DNA of 15,622 nucleotides, taken from assembly GCA_018711265.1 (NCBI GenBank), contig DVIM01000017.1, forward strand, positions 1 through 15,622, written 5' to 3'. Position 1 is the first letter of the stretch. Each line of letters opens with the position of its first letter. The notes beneath the pieces were generated by a model. The model did not search any database and had not been told where the DNA came from. It saw only the letters and a list, made by a program, of their open reading frames with translations. Position numbers and translations under genes: made by a program. Shown piece by piece: positions 6,899 through 14,530 of the stretch. This stretch comes from Spyradocola merdavium. Its GTDB lineage: Bacteria > Bacillota > Clostridia > Christensenellales > UBA1750.

Positions 6899-7605
6899 AG
6901 CGCGATCTCCAGGGCGATCTCCATCATCTCGCGGAAGCTCTCCTGCCGCTCCTTAGCGGAAAGCCCCTCGCCCGTGAAGGGGTTGTCCGAGATGGTGCAC
7001 AGCGCCAGGGCCTGCTTGCCCGCGCGCGCCGCGTTGAGGTACAGGGCCGCGGCCTCCATCTCCACCGCGAGCACGCCGAGCTTCTGCAGCGTCGCGTTGG
7101 GGTTGCTCTCGTCGTAGAACGTGTCCGAGGAGAAGAGCGCCCCGGGCACCAGGCGCGCGCCGATGCGCTCGGCCGCCTCCGCCGCCGCGCGCAGCAGGGG
7201 GAACGAGCAGCAGGGCGCCAGGCTCCCCGCAAAGCCGAACTGCGCGCCGAAGTTCGAATTCGTGTAGCAGCTCATGCCCGCGACGATGTCCCGCAGGCGC
7301 AGGTCCGGCCGCAGCATGCCCGCCGAGCCGATGCGGATGATCGCCTCCACGCCGTAGAAGTGGAACAGCTCATGGCTGTAGATGCCGATGGACGGCATGC
7401 CCATGCCGCTGGCCATGACGGAGACGCGCTTGCCCTTGTACAGGCCCGTGTAGCCCTGCACGCCGCGCACGTTGTTGACAAGGACCGCGTCGGTCAGGAA
7501 GTTCTCCGCGACAAAGCGCGAGCGCAGGGGGTCGCCGGGCATCAGCACCGTGGGCGCAAAGTCGCCGGCCTTGGCGGTGATGTGGGGCGTTGGGATGTTG
7601 CTCAT
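6895..7605 (-). CDS. deoD: Purine-nucleoside phosphorylase, DeoD type
   Basis: Phosphorolyses purine (deoxy)nucleosides to base and (deoxy)ribose 1-phosphate, feeding salvage and pentose use. At 236 residues it is the size of the hexameric DeoD family. Motifs: T-P-H-I-T-A-K-x-G-D-F-A at the start, M-P-G-D-P-L-R (22-28, phosphate site), N-N-V-R-G (44-48), S-G-M-G-M-P-S (66-72), R-I-G-S-A-G (91-96), V-E-M-E-A-A-A (181-187, ribose binding) and S-D-N-P (206-209), where Asp207 aligns with E. coli Asp204. AAAGGAGG lies 9 bases before the ATG. First gene of a two-gene unit with cdd; its own promoter is at 7653-7681. Confidence 0.96.
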   Translation of the reverse strand: MSNIPTPHITAKAGDFAPTVLMPGDPLRSRFVAENFLTDAVLVNNVRGVQGYTGLYKGKRVSVMASGMGMPSIGIYSHELFHFYGVEAIIRIGSAGMLRPDLRLRDIVAGMSCYTNSNFGAQFGFAGSLAPCCSFPLLRAAAEAAERIGARLVPGALFSSDTFYDESNPNATLQKLGVLAVEMEAAALYLNAARAGKQALALCTISDNPFTGEGLSAKERQESFREMMEIALEIAL

Positions 7606-7652
7606 GCAAGAAGTCCTCCTTTTGCCGGTCTTCCGAAATTTTCCTATTCTTT

Positions 7653-7681
7653 ATTGTAGGGCGCGGAGCGCTGTCCGTCAA
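7653..7681 (-). promoter_or_regulatory. Sigma-A-like promoter of deoD-cdd
   Basis: Minus strand: -35 TTGACG (7676-7681), 17-base spacer, -10 TACAAT (7653-7658). It is the best consensus match in the window. It lies seven bases past the helicase stop. No strong terminator separates helicase from deoD, so some read-through is possible. Confidence 0.8.
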
Positions 7682-7687
7682 CCCCGC

Positions 7688-9763
7688 TCAGAGCTTGCGC
7701 AAAACCGCGGCCCGCAGGCAGACCTGCGCGTCCAGCAGCCGCTCGCCGTCGGAAAAGCGCACGCGCATCTGGCTGCGCGGCCCGACGGCGAGGACCTCCC
7801 CCTCCCCAAAGACCCGGTGCACGACGCGCGCCCCCGGCCGGATCCCCTCCGCGCCAAGGTCCGCATCCGCCGGGCGCCGGGCAAGGGGCCGCGCCGGGAA
7901 AGGCGCGCCGACCGCATTTCCCCGCGTCGCCACCTGCGCGCGCCCGGTCCGCTCGTCCAGCAGGCGCGCGACGTACCGGGACTCCGCCCGCTCCGCGCCA
8001 AAGGCCCGCGAAGCCGTGGGCACGGTGAACCGCTCCCGCGCGCGCGTCGCGGCCACGTACATCAGGCGCGTCTCCTCCTCGAGCTGCGCCCGCGTCTCCG
8101 GGACGCGCGCCGCGCCCGAGCCCCGCGGCGGAAGCACGCCCTCCATCGCGTCCACGAGCACGACCTCGTCGTATTCCAGGCCCTTGGCCGCGTGGATCGT
8201 GGAGAGGAAGACGCGCGCCCCAGTGGCCTGCGCGCCCTGCGCCTCCACAAGGCCCGGCAGCGCCTCCGCGCGCAGGAGCAGCCGGCGCAGGTCCGCCTCC
8301 TCCCGGGCCAGGGCGCGCAGGCCGTCGCAGCGGTGGTCGCCCAGGCCATATGCGCGGCAGAGCGCGTCCAGGACCTCGGGCGCGGGCTTGCCCCGCAGGG
8401 ACGCAAGGCGCGCCTGCGCGGCGCGGAGCCGCTCCTCCGCCTTCGCGGGCAGGGTTCCCTGCGCAAGGAGCGCCTGGAACCGGTCCCCCGGCACGCTGCG
8501 CGCGCGCTGGATGCACTCCCGCGGCGCAGCGCCCAGGAGCAGCCCGCGCACCCGGTCGAAGGCCTGCGCGTCCGCCGGGTCCAGCACGAGGCGCGCCAGG
8601 TCCTGCAGGTCCCGCCCCGCCGAGCCGAAGAGCCGCTCCCCGCCGCCCTCGCGGCTGAGGGCAAAGGGGATCTGCGCGCGCAGCAGCGCGTCGCACAGGG
8701 GCGCGGCGCTGTCGTTGTTGCGGTAGAGCACGCCCAGGGTCCGCCCCGGGGCGAGGTCCTGCGCGCGCCGGCAGACGTAGGCCGCCTGCTCGCCCCAGTC
8801 CGCCAGGGCCGCGCGCTCCACCGCGCCGCCCGCCGGGCGCGCCGCGCGCATGCGCAGGTCGCGCCGGTCCGCGTTCCAGCGGATGACGCGGCCCGCAGCC
8901 TCGACGATCTCCGGCCGGGAGCGGAAGTTCACGGGCAGCGTCAGCACGCGCGCGCCGGGAAAGGTCCGCTCGAATTCGTTGAGGAAGTCCGGCGCCGCGC
9001 CGCGGAAGCCGTAGATGCTCTGGTCCGCGTCGCCGATGCAGAGCAGGTTCCCGCACCCGCCGGCCAGGAGCGCGGCGAGCTTCTGCTGCACGGGCGAGGT
9101 GTCCTGCGCCTCGTCCACCTGCACGTAGTCCAGCCGCCCCTGCCAGAGGCTGCGCTGCGCCTCGTCCTGCGTCAGCAGGCGCAGGGCGTAGACCTGCATG
9201 TCCGCAAAGTCCATCAGGCGCTTCTCCCGCTTCTCCCGCGCGTAGTCGCGCGCAAGGCGGGCAAGGTCGAAGTCCGCGCTCTCCGCCGCGGCGCCGGGGT
9301 CGCTCGTCTCCCTCTCCAGCGCGCTGCAGGCGGCAAGGAGCGTCTCCTCCGAGGGCGCGGCGATCCCCTGCTGCCGGAGCAGCCGCCGCACCGTCGGCGC
9401 GGGGTCGGCCAGGACCCCGAAGAGCTCGCGCCCGGCCCGGGCCGCGCCCTCGCGCAGGATGCGCAGGCTCATGGCGTGCAGCGTGGAGACGCGCGGCGTC
9501 TCCCACTCGGGAAAGAGCGCGGCAAAGCGCGCCGCGAGGTCCTCGCGGCTGCGCCTGCCGAACGTGAGGGTGAGGATGCGCCCCGGGCTCGTTCCCTCCT
9601 CCAGCAGGCGCGCCGCCCGGCAGACCGCGACCGTGGTCTTCCCGCTCCCGGGCGCGGCCGCCAGCAGCGCCATGCCCTTGGCAAAGGACACGGCCTGGCG
9701 CTGCTCCGCGTTCAGGCGCACGCCCTTCTCCCGCTCCAGGCGCGCAAAAAATGCCTCGTCCAC
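7688..9763 (-). CDS. UvrD/PcrA-like superfamily 1 DNA helicase
   Basis: ATP-dependent 3'-5' DNA helicase of the UvrD/Rep/PcrA group, expected in repair or replication-fork maintenance. About 691 residues; numbering from GTG at 9763: Q-motif LNAEQRQAV (17-25), Walker A P-G-S-G-K-T-T (38-44), motif II V-D-E-A-Q-D (216-221), motif III G-D-A-D-Q-S-I-Y-G-F-R-G (244-255), motif IV N-F-R-S (279-282), then S-T-I-H-A-A-K-G-L-E-Y (motif V) and Y-V-A-A-T-R-A-R-E (motif VI). The C-terminus ends in a small V-x-H-R-V-F-G-E-G-E-V module like the Tudor-like tail of PcrA. An in-frame ATG at 9790 is possible, but the stretch between uses AGA/AAA codons atypical here, looks like a ribosome site, and has a TATACT box only 3 bases upstream. 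It is somewhat shorter than PcrA. Confidence 0.9.
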   Translation of the reverse strand: MDEAFFARLEREKGVRLNAEQRQAVSFAKGMALLAAAPGSGKTTVAVCRAARLLEEGTSPGRILTLTFGRRSREDLAARFAALFPEWETPRVSTLHAMSLRILREGAARAGRELFGVLADPAPTVRRLLRQQGIAAPSEETLLAACSALERETSDPGAAAESADFDLARLARDYAREKREKRLMDFADMQVYALRLLTQDEAQRSLWQGRLDYVQVDEAQDTSPVQQKLAALLAGGCGNLLCIGDADQSIYGFRGAAPDFLNEFERTFPGARVLTLPVNFRSRPEIVEAAGRVIRWNADRRDLRMRAARPAGGAVERAALADWGEQAAYVCRRAQDLAPGRTLGVLYRNNDSAAPLCDALLRAQIPFALSREGGGERLFGSAGRDLQDLARLVLDPADAQAFDRVRGLLLGAAPRECIQRARSVPGDRFQALLAQGTLPAKAEERLRAAQARLASLRGKPAPEVLDALCRAYGLGDHRCDGLRALAREEADLRRLLLRAEALPGLVEAQGAQATGARVFLSTIHAAKGLEYDEVVLVDAMEGVLPPRGSGAARVPETRAQLEEETRLMYVAATRARERFTVPTASRAFGAERAESRYVARLLDERTGRAQVATRGNAVGAPFPARPLARRPADADLGAEGIRPGARVVHRVFGEGEVLAVGPRSQMRVRFSDGERLLDAQVCLRAAVLRKL

Positions 9764-9769
9764 GCGCAG

Positions 9770-9779
9770 CCCCCCTTTT
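9770..9779 (-). promoter_or_regulatory. Ribosome binding site supporting the GTG start of the helicase
   Basis: Minus-strand AAAAGGGGGG ends six bases before GTG at 9763. The ATG at 9790 has no purine-rich site upstream. An equivalent AAAGGGGGGA precedes the divergent gene at 9977, so this style of site is used here. Confidence 0.5.
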
Positions 9780-9793
9780 CTTCTCTTCATATG

Positions 9794-9804
9794 AGTATAC
9801 CGGA
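9794..9804 (-). promoter_or_regulatory. Minus-strand TCCGGTATACT element upstream of the helicase
   Basis: On the plus strand it reads AGTATACCGGA. It holds a TATACT that could be the helicase -10, with only a T-run as -35. It is the exact reverse complement of the element at 9936-9946, so both divergent genes carry the same 11-base box in the same relative orientation. It may be a promoter core or a regulator site. Confidence 0.5.
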
Positions 9805-9917
9805 AAACGAGCGGCAAAAAAAGACGCTTTCTGCGCAAAAGTCCGCCGTTTTTCCCCGAACCACGTTTTGCAGTGTGGAATTTTCGCACATTTTCCTCCC
9901 CGGCCGCGGCGCGCCGC

Positions 9918-9946
9918 TTTCCTTTTCCGCAAAAGTCCGGTATACT
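9918..9946 (+). promoter_or_regulatory. Candidate promoter of the sugar operon, including TCCGGTATACT
   Basis: TATACT at 9941-9946 is a good -10; the corresponding -35 at 9918-9923 (TTTCCT) is poor, which would suit an activated promoter. Predicted start near 9953, 24 bases before the ATG at 9977. The 11-base box 9936-9946 recurs inverted at 9794-9804. The rest of the 9764-9976 gap has the direct repeat CGCAAAAGTCCG (9834-9845, 9928-9939) and a GC palindrome at 9906-9917. Confidence 0.5.
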
Positions 9947-9976
9947 GAATCCAAATAAAAAAAGGGGGGACATTTC

Positions 9977-11251
9977 ATGAACGCAACCGAAAGCGCGCTG
10001 CTGGACCGCATCTGGGACATGCCCATCCTGGACACGCACGAGCACCTGCCCCTGCGCCCCGCGCTGCGCGAGACGCCCTGCGACGTCCTGACCGAATACC
10101 TGAGCCACTACTTTGACAAGGACCTGATCTCCGCCGGCATGCCGCGGCCGCTGCTGGACCAGGCGCTCGACCCCTCGCTGGACATCGAGGAGCGCTTTGC
10201 CCGCATCGAGCCCTGGTGGGACCTGTGCCGGCTCACGGGCTATGGCCGCGCGCTGGACGAGGCGGCCCGCGGCCTCTACGGCGAGGCGCGCGTGGACCGC
10301 GCCTCCATCGGCCGCATGAACGAGGCCTTCCAGCGGGGCGTGCAGGACGGCGGCCACTTCCGCAAGGTCCTCAAGGACAAGTGCCGCATCTCGCGCAGCG
10401 TCAACGACGGCTTTGCGCACATGAAGGGGTCCGGCTGGTCGGACGACGAGCTGTTCGCGCAGGTGCTGCGCCTGGACGGCTACCTGGAGGGCTGGAACTT
10501 CCTCTGGGACCTGCTCGGCGAGTACGGCACGGACATGCGCACCTTCGAGGGATTCCTCGCGGCGGTGCGCGCGGACCTTCTGGCCTCGCCCAGCTACGGA
10601 TACGCGGGCTACAAGCTCGGCGTCGCCTACAGCCGCCCGCTGTACTTCGCCCGCGTGGCGGAGCAGGACGCCCGCGCCGCCTTTGACGCGTTCCTGCCCG
10701 CCTTCCTGCAGGACCGCCTTGCGCCCGTTCCGCGCGCGCTGCAGGACTACATTCTGCGCTTCTGCCTGGGGATTTTGCAGGAGATGGGCGCGTTTGTGCA
10801 GATCCACACGGGCTTCCAGGAGGGCAACGGCAACATCGTGGCCAACTCCGACCCGCTGCTTTTGACCGAGCTTCTGCAGGACTTCCCCGGCGTGCGGTTC
10901 GACCTGTTCCACATCGGCTACCCGTATGTGCGTCAGACCGGGGTTCTTGCCAAGCTCTTCCCCAACGCGACGGTGGACTTCGCCTGGGTGAACATCATCT
11001 CCCCCCTCGCGGCGGAAAACGCGCTCTGCGAATACCTGGACCTGGTTCCGCAGAACAAGATCTTCGCCTTTGGCGGGGACTACCTCTTTGTGGACGGCGT
11101 CTACGGCCACCAGGTGCAGGCCCGGCGCACGGTCGCCCGCGCGCTCGCCCGCAAGGTGGAGGACGGCGCGCTGGACCTGGAGGCCGCGGAGCGGACGGCG
11201 CGCCGCCTGCTGCACGACAACGCGATAGACAAATTGGGCATCCGGTTGTAA
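9977..11251 (+). CDS. Amidohydrolase-superfamily metal enzyme (Amidohydro_2-like), substrate unknown
   Basis: 424-residue TIM-barrel metal-dependent hydrolase, or possibly an isomerase as in uronate isomerases. Metal-site candidates: His21 and His23 in D-T-H-E-H-L, His277 in Q-I-H-T-G, His312 in F-H-I-G-Y-P-Y, and Asp368 in G-G-D-Y; Lys213 in G-Y-K-L-G-V-A-Y may be functional. No signal peptide, so cytoplasmic. The C-terminal pattern with L-H-D-N-A is usual for PF04909 relatives found near carbohydrate genes. The start ATG has AGGGGGGA six bases upstream. It heads an operon of sugar enzymes, so a sugar-derived lactone, acid or amide is a reasonable but unproven substrate. I cannot name the reaction from the sequence. 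Confidence 0.85.
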   Translation: MNATESALLDRIWDMPILDTHEHLPLRPALRETPCDVLTEYLSHYFDKDLISAGMPRPLLDQALDPSLDIEERFARIEPWWDLCRLTGYGRALDEAARGLYGEARVDRASIGRMNEAFQRGVQDGGHFRKVLKDKCRISRSVNDGFAHMKGSGWSDDELFAQVLRLDGYLEGWNFLWDLLGEYGTDMRTFEGFLAAVRADLLASPSYGYAGYKLGVAYSRPLYFARVAEQDARAAFDAFLPAFLQDRLAPVPRALQDYILRFCLGILQEMGAFVQIHTGFQEGNGNIVANSDPLLLTELLQDFPGVRFDLFHIGYPYVRQTGVLAKLFPNATVDFAWVNIISPLAAENALCEYLDLVPQNKIFAFGGDYLFVDGVYGHQVQARRTVARALARKVEDGALDLEAAERTARRLLHDNAIDKLGIRL

Positions 11252-11262
11252 AATAGGGGTAA

Positions 11263-11277
11263 GCGCAGGGTCTGCGC
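11263..11277 (+). other. Small hairpin between the amidohydrolase and GH1 genes
   Basis: GCGCAG (11263-11268) and CTGCGC (11272-11277) form a perfect 6-bp stem with a GGT loop. No T-run follows. It may mark an mRNA processing or stability point in the 49-base gap. Confidence 0.4.
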
Positions 11278-11300
11278 CAGAGCAAGGAGGGCTGTTTTCG

Positions 11301-12710
11301 ATGAAGTATTCCTTCCCCGATGGATTCCGTCTGGGCGCCACGGGCGCGGGCTGGCAGATGGAAGGCGAGGCGGACAAGCGTCCGGACCAGAAGCACTTTC
11401 CGCACCTGATGTGGGAGAACGACCGGGACGCCTGGTTCGAGGGCGTGGGGCCGGAGGTGGCCTCGGACTTCTACCGCCGCTTCCGCACGGACATCCCGCT
11501 CTTCCGCCAGGCGGGCATCCGGCAGTACCGCTTCAACATCGACTGGTCGCGCTTCCTGGACGACTACGAAGCCGTCACCGTCAACGAGCGCGCCGCGCGC
11601 TACTACTCGGACGTCATCGACTGCCTGCTGGAAAACGGCATCGAGCCCGCGCTGTGCCTGGAGCACTGGGAGCTGCCGGCGGCGCTCTACGAGAAGTACG
11701 ACGGCTACGCCAGCCGCCGCGTGCAGGACCTCTACGTCGCCTACGCGCAGGAGGCCTTCCACCGCTACGGCGACCGCGTGCACACCTGGTTCGCCTTCAA
11801 CGAGCCCATGGTCATCCCGGAGCTCTGCTTCCTGAACGGCGCGTGGTGGCCGCACGAAAAGAACCCGCGGCGCGCCTACGCCTGGATTCACGGCAAGGTG
11901 CTCTGCACGGCCCGCGCGGCCCGCGCCTGCCGCGAGATCCTGCCGGACGCGCGCTTTGGCACGATCCTCAACTCCCCCTACATCGTCCCCCGCGACGCGA
12001 ACAACCCGGACGACGCCGCGGCCGCGCGCATAGCGGACGACTTCTTCTGGCGGCCGTTCACGGACACGGCGGTGCTGGGCCGCTACCCGGAGAACTTCCT
12101 GCGGATTCTGACGGACGAGGGCCTGCTCTTCGACTACCGGGACGAGGACGCGCGCCTCATCGCGGAAAACACCGTGGACGTGCTGGGCATGAACTACTAC
12201 CAGCCCATGCGCGTCAAGGCCAAGGAAACGCCCTGGGACGAGAGCCGCCCCTTTCACCCGTCCAAGTTCTACGACGACTACGACATGCCGGGCAAGCGCA
12301 TGAACCCCTACCGCGGGTGGGAGATCTTCCCCAAGAGCCTGTACGACATCGGCATGCGCATCAAGACCGAGTACGGCAACCTGCCCTGGATCGTGAGCGA
12401 GTCCGGCATGGGCGTGCAGAACGAGGCGCGCTTCAAGGGCCCGGACGGCGTCGTGCAGGACGACTACCGCATCGACTTCATCGCCGAGCACCTGGCCTGG
12501 CTCTCCAAGGCCGTTGCCGAGGGCAGCAACTGCCAGGGCTACTGGCTGTTCGCCTCCCTGGACAACTGCTCGCCCTACAACGCGTTCAAGAACCGCTACG
12601 GCCTGGTGGAGGTGGACCGCGCGCAGAATCTAGCGCGCCGCCTCAAGAAATCCGCCGCCTGGTACCGCGCCGCTTCCGACGCAAACTGCTTCGAGTTCAA
12701 GGAGATTTGA
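11301..12710 (+). CDS. Glycoside hydrolase family 1 (beta-glucosidase or 6-phospho-beta-glycosidase)
   Basis: Retaining beta-glycosidase, 469 residues, cytoplasmic (no signal peptide), normal GH1 length. Catalytic acid/base Glu168 in F-N-E-P; nucleophile Glu367 in S-E-S-G-M-G, where most members have T-E-N-G. Sugar-site residues include Gln19 (W-Q-M-E-G) and His122-Trp123. In the loop before R-Y-G-L, Ser424 and Tyr433 match the Ser and Tyr of the Ser-Lys-Tyr phosphate pocket of 6-phospho-glycosidases, but the Lys position is Asn431, with Lys430 adjacent; a Trp usual in the loop is Pro425. A phosphorylated substrate is therefore possible, not certain. AAGGAGG lies 10 bases before the ATG. The following isomerase and ROK kinase genes fit breakdown of a glucose- or mannose-containing beta-disaccharide. 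Confidence 0.93.
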   Translation: MKYSFPDGFRLGATGAGWQMEGEADKRPDQKHFPHLMWENDRDAWFEGVGPEVASDFYRRFRTDIPLFRQAGIRQYRFNIDWSRFLDDYEAVTVNERAARYYSDVIDCLLENGIEPALCLEHWELPAALYEKYDGYASRRVQDLYVAYAQEAFHRYGDRVHTWFAFNEPMVIPELCFLNGAWWPHEKNPRRAYAWIHGKVLCTARAARACREILPDARFGTILNSPYIVPRDANNPDDAAAARIADDFFWRPFTDTAVLGRYPENFLRILTDEGLLFDYRDEDARLIAENTVDVLGMNYYQPMRVKAKETPWDESRPFHPSKFYDDYDMPGKRMNPYRGWEIFPKSLYDIGMRIKTEYGNLPWIVSESGMGVQNEARFKGPDGVVQDDYRIDFIAEHLAWLSKAVAEGSNCQGYWLFASLDNCSPYNAFKNRYGLVEVDRAQNLARRLKKSAAWYRAASDANCFEFKEI

Positions 12711-12713
12711 GCC

Positions 12714-13628
12714 ATGCTTCTATTGGATACCGTCAACAAGACCACCATCTGGGGGGGAACGCGCCTGCAGAAGTTCGGCGCCGATCCCCTGAACACGCGC
12801 GTGGGCTCCCTCTACACCGTCGCCGGCAACGAGGAGCTGACCTGCACCGTGCTCAACGGCGAATTCATCGGCATGACGCTGCACGAGGTTTACGCGGCGG
12901 ATCCCGCGCGCTTCGGCTGCCCGCAGTTTCCGGTCTTTCCGCTGCTGATCGGCCTTGTGGACGCCGCGCAGGACCTCTCCATCCAGGTGCACCCCGGGGA
13001 CGCGTACGCGCGCGAACGCCTCGGCGCGCCCTTTGGCAAGACCGAGTCCTGGGTCTTCCTCTCCCCGCCCGCGTCCGGGTCCATCGTCTGCGGCTGCGCG
13101 TGCGAAAGCCGCGAGGACCTCGCCGCAAAGGTGCGCGAGGGCGCGGTGGAGTCCGTGCTCGGCCGCCTGCCCGTGCGCAAGGGCGACTACGTCTTTGTGG
13201 AGACCGGCACGCTCCACGCGCTGACGGCCGGCTGCCTCGTCTACGAGATTCAGCAGTCCACGGACGTGACCTTCCGCTTCTACGACTACAACCGCGTGGA
13301 TGCCAAGGGCAACCCCCGCCCTCTGCAGGTAGAGGAAGCGCTCGCCGTCGTGGACGTGGACAAGACCGGCTCCGCCGTGCCCTACGAGTCGGACCGCGAC
13401 TACGAGGAGCCCTACTACGGCACGCGCCGCACGCAGATTTCCGGTCCCTTTGTCAACGAGCGGGACGTCTTTGCGTGCGTGACGCTGCTGTCCGGCAACC
13501 TCACGGCGGACGGCATGTTCCTCACCCCGGGCATGAGCGCGATCGTCTTCCCCGGGGAGCGGGCGGCCTTCTCGGGTTCGGCCGAGGTCATGGTCGCCTG
13601 GCCCCGCTCTGGGGAGGAAGCCAAATGA
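12714..13628 (+). CDS. manA: Mannose-6-phosphate isomerase, class I
   Basis: Interconverts mannose 6-phosphate and fructose 6-phosphate, bringing mannose into glycolysis. 304 residues, the short Bacillus-type length. Zinc ligands are visible as Gln91 and His93 (I-Q-V-H-P), Glu111 (K-T-E-S-W) and His168 (G-T-L-H-A-L). The N-terminal I-W-G-G and the Q-S-T-D-V-T-F-R-F-Y-D-Y-N-R stretch (181-194) are family hallmarks. It starts 3 bases after the GH1 stop, with AAGGAGAT inside the end of GH1, and overlaps the ROK kinase start by 4 bases (ATGA). Three Cys in C-G-C-A-C (126-130) are unusual but outside the active site. Confidence 0.95.
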   Translation: MLLLDTVNKTTIWGGTRLQKFGADPLNTRVGSLYTVAGNEELTCTVLNGEFIGMTLHEVYAADPARFGCPQFPVFPLLIGLVDAAQDLSIQVHPGDAYARERLGAPFGKTESWVFLSPPASGSIVCGCACESREDLAAKVREGAVESVLGRLPVRKGDYVFVETGTLHALTAGCLVYEIQQSTDVTFRFYDYNRVDAKGNPRPLQVEEALAVVDVDKTGSAVPYESDRDYEEPYYGTRRTQISGPFVNERDVFACVTLLSGNLTADGMFLTPGMSAIVFPGERAAFSGSAEVMVAWPRSGEEAK

Positions 13629-14506
13629 CGAAGCTCTACCTCGGCATCGACGTCGGCGGCACGTCGATCAAATCGGGGGTCGTGGACGAGGGCGCGCGCA
13701 TCCTCTCGCGGGAGCGCCTGCCCATCCCGCCGGACTTTGACGCCTTTCAGGACGCGCTCGCGGGCCTGATCGCGCGCGCCCAGGCGCAGTTTCCCGCGCT
13801 GTGCGGGGTGGGCATCAGCTCCTGCGGAGGCATCGACCCCGCCTCGGGCGTGGTGTTCGCCAAGCTCGCGCCGTCGCTGAACTACCTCATCGGCCGGCAG
13901 TACTACGAGATCCGCCGCCGCACAAACCTGCCTGTGGCCCTGGAAAAGGACGGCAACTGCGCGGCGCTGGGCGAGATCTGGTGCGGCGCGGCGCAGGACC
14001 TGCAAAACTTTCTGACGCTGGTGCTCGGCTCGGGGCTGGGCGGGGCGCTGTGCATCGGGGGCAAGGTCTTCTCCGGCGCGCACTTCCTCGCCGGGGACAT
14101 CGGCTACGCCTACCCTGCGCCCGCGGGCGGCAGCTACGGCCAGCAGATCGCGCCGGTGGAGGTGGAAAACCGCTACTTCGCCCGCACGGGAGAGCGGCGC
14201 ACCATCCCCGAGATGTACGACCGCCGCGCGCAGGACCCCGCGGCCACGGCCTGCGTGGCGGAGTTCTTCGACGGCCTTGCCAACACGATTTTGACCATGC
14301 AGTACGTCGCGGACCCGCAGGCCTTCCTGATCGGCGGCGGGATCACGGCGTGGCCGCAGCTGCTTCCGGAGCTGCAGGCGAGCCTTGCGCGCCTGGTCGC
14401 CGAGCGCGACGGCCCCATCCTGCCGCAGGTTCGCCTGTGCGTCCACCGCAACGACGCAAACCTTCTCGGCGCGGTCTACAACTGCAAGGAGACGTTCGGC
14501 CTGTAA
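13625..14506 (+). CDS. ROK-family sugar kinase lacking the zinc motif
   Basis: ATP-dependent hexose kinase of the ROK family, 293 residues. The phosphate-binding D-V-G-G-T-S-I-K is at 9-16, the catalytic base Asp109 is in E-K-D-G-N (the usual E-N-D-A-N), G-S-G-L-G-G (135-140) is the second phosphate loop, and I-G-G-G-I lies in the adenosine region. The usual H-x-G-H and C-x-C-G-x-x-G-C zinc site is absent: the segment reads G-D-I-G-Y-A-Y-P (158-164), so the Glu and His that contact sugar and zinc are Asp158 and Tyr160. Substrate could be glucose, mannose or fructose; pairing with manA favours mannose or fructose. Translation is coupled to manA (ATGA overlap). Confidence 0.9.
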   Translation: MTKLYLGIDVGGTSIKSGVVDEGARILSRERLPIPPDFDAFQDALAGLIARAQAQFPALCGVGISSCGGIDPASGVVFAKLAPSLNYLIGRQYYEIRRRTNLPVALEKDGNCAALGEIWCGAAQDLQNFLTLVLGSGLGGALCIGGKVFSGAHFLAGDIGYAYPAPAGGSYGQQIAPVEVENRYFARTGERRTIPEMYDRRAQDPAATACVAEFFDGLANTILTMQYVADPQAFLIGGGITAWPQLLPELQASLARLVAERDGPILPQVRLCVHRNDANLLGAVYNCKETFGL

Positions 14507-14530
14507 CGGGCCCAAATGGGAGGTGTTTTC

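Noticed and set aside
9906..9917. GC palindrome GCGGCGCGCCGC in the divergent gap.
   Set aside because: Twelve-base palindromes of G and C arise easily at this composition; no other evidence for a site.
7472..9958. Long plus-strand open frame opposite the helicase and deoD.
   Set aside because: Arg/Ala/Pro-rich shadow translation with no domain; the opposite strand carries all helicase motifs.
7688..11377. A minus-strand frame stays open from the helicase back through the divergent gap and the whole amidohydrolase gene.
   Set aside because: The part beyond about 9790 is antisense to a well-supported gene, has low-complexity composition expected from GC-rich third positions and includes the intergenic promoter region.
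10995..12491. Long minus-strand open frame opposite the amidohydrolase end and GH1.
   Set aside because: No recognisable motif, runs across two plus-strand genes and their ribosome sites; GC-driven artefact.
11411..14506. A plus-strand frame open across GH1 and manA into the ROK gene, as if a large fusion protein.
   Set aside because: Only its last 293 residues match a family (ROK). The earlier part is an out-of-frame reading of GH1 and manA, both of which have complete motifs in their own frames.
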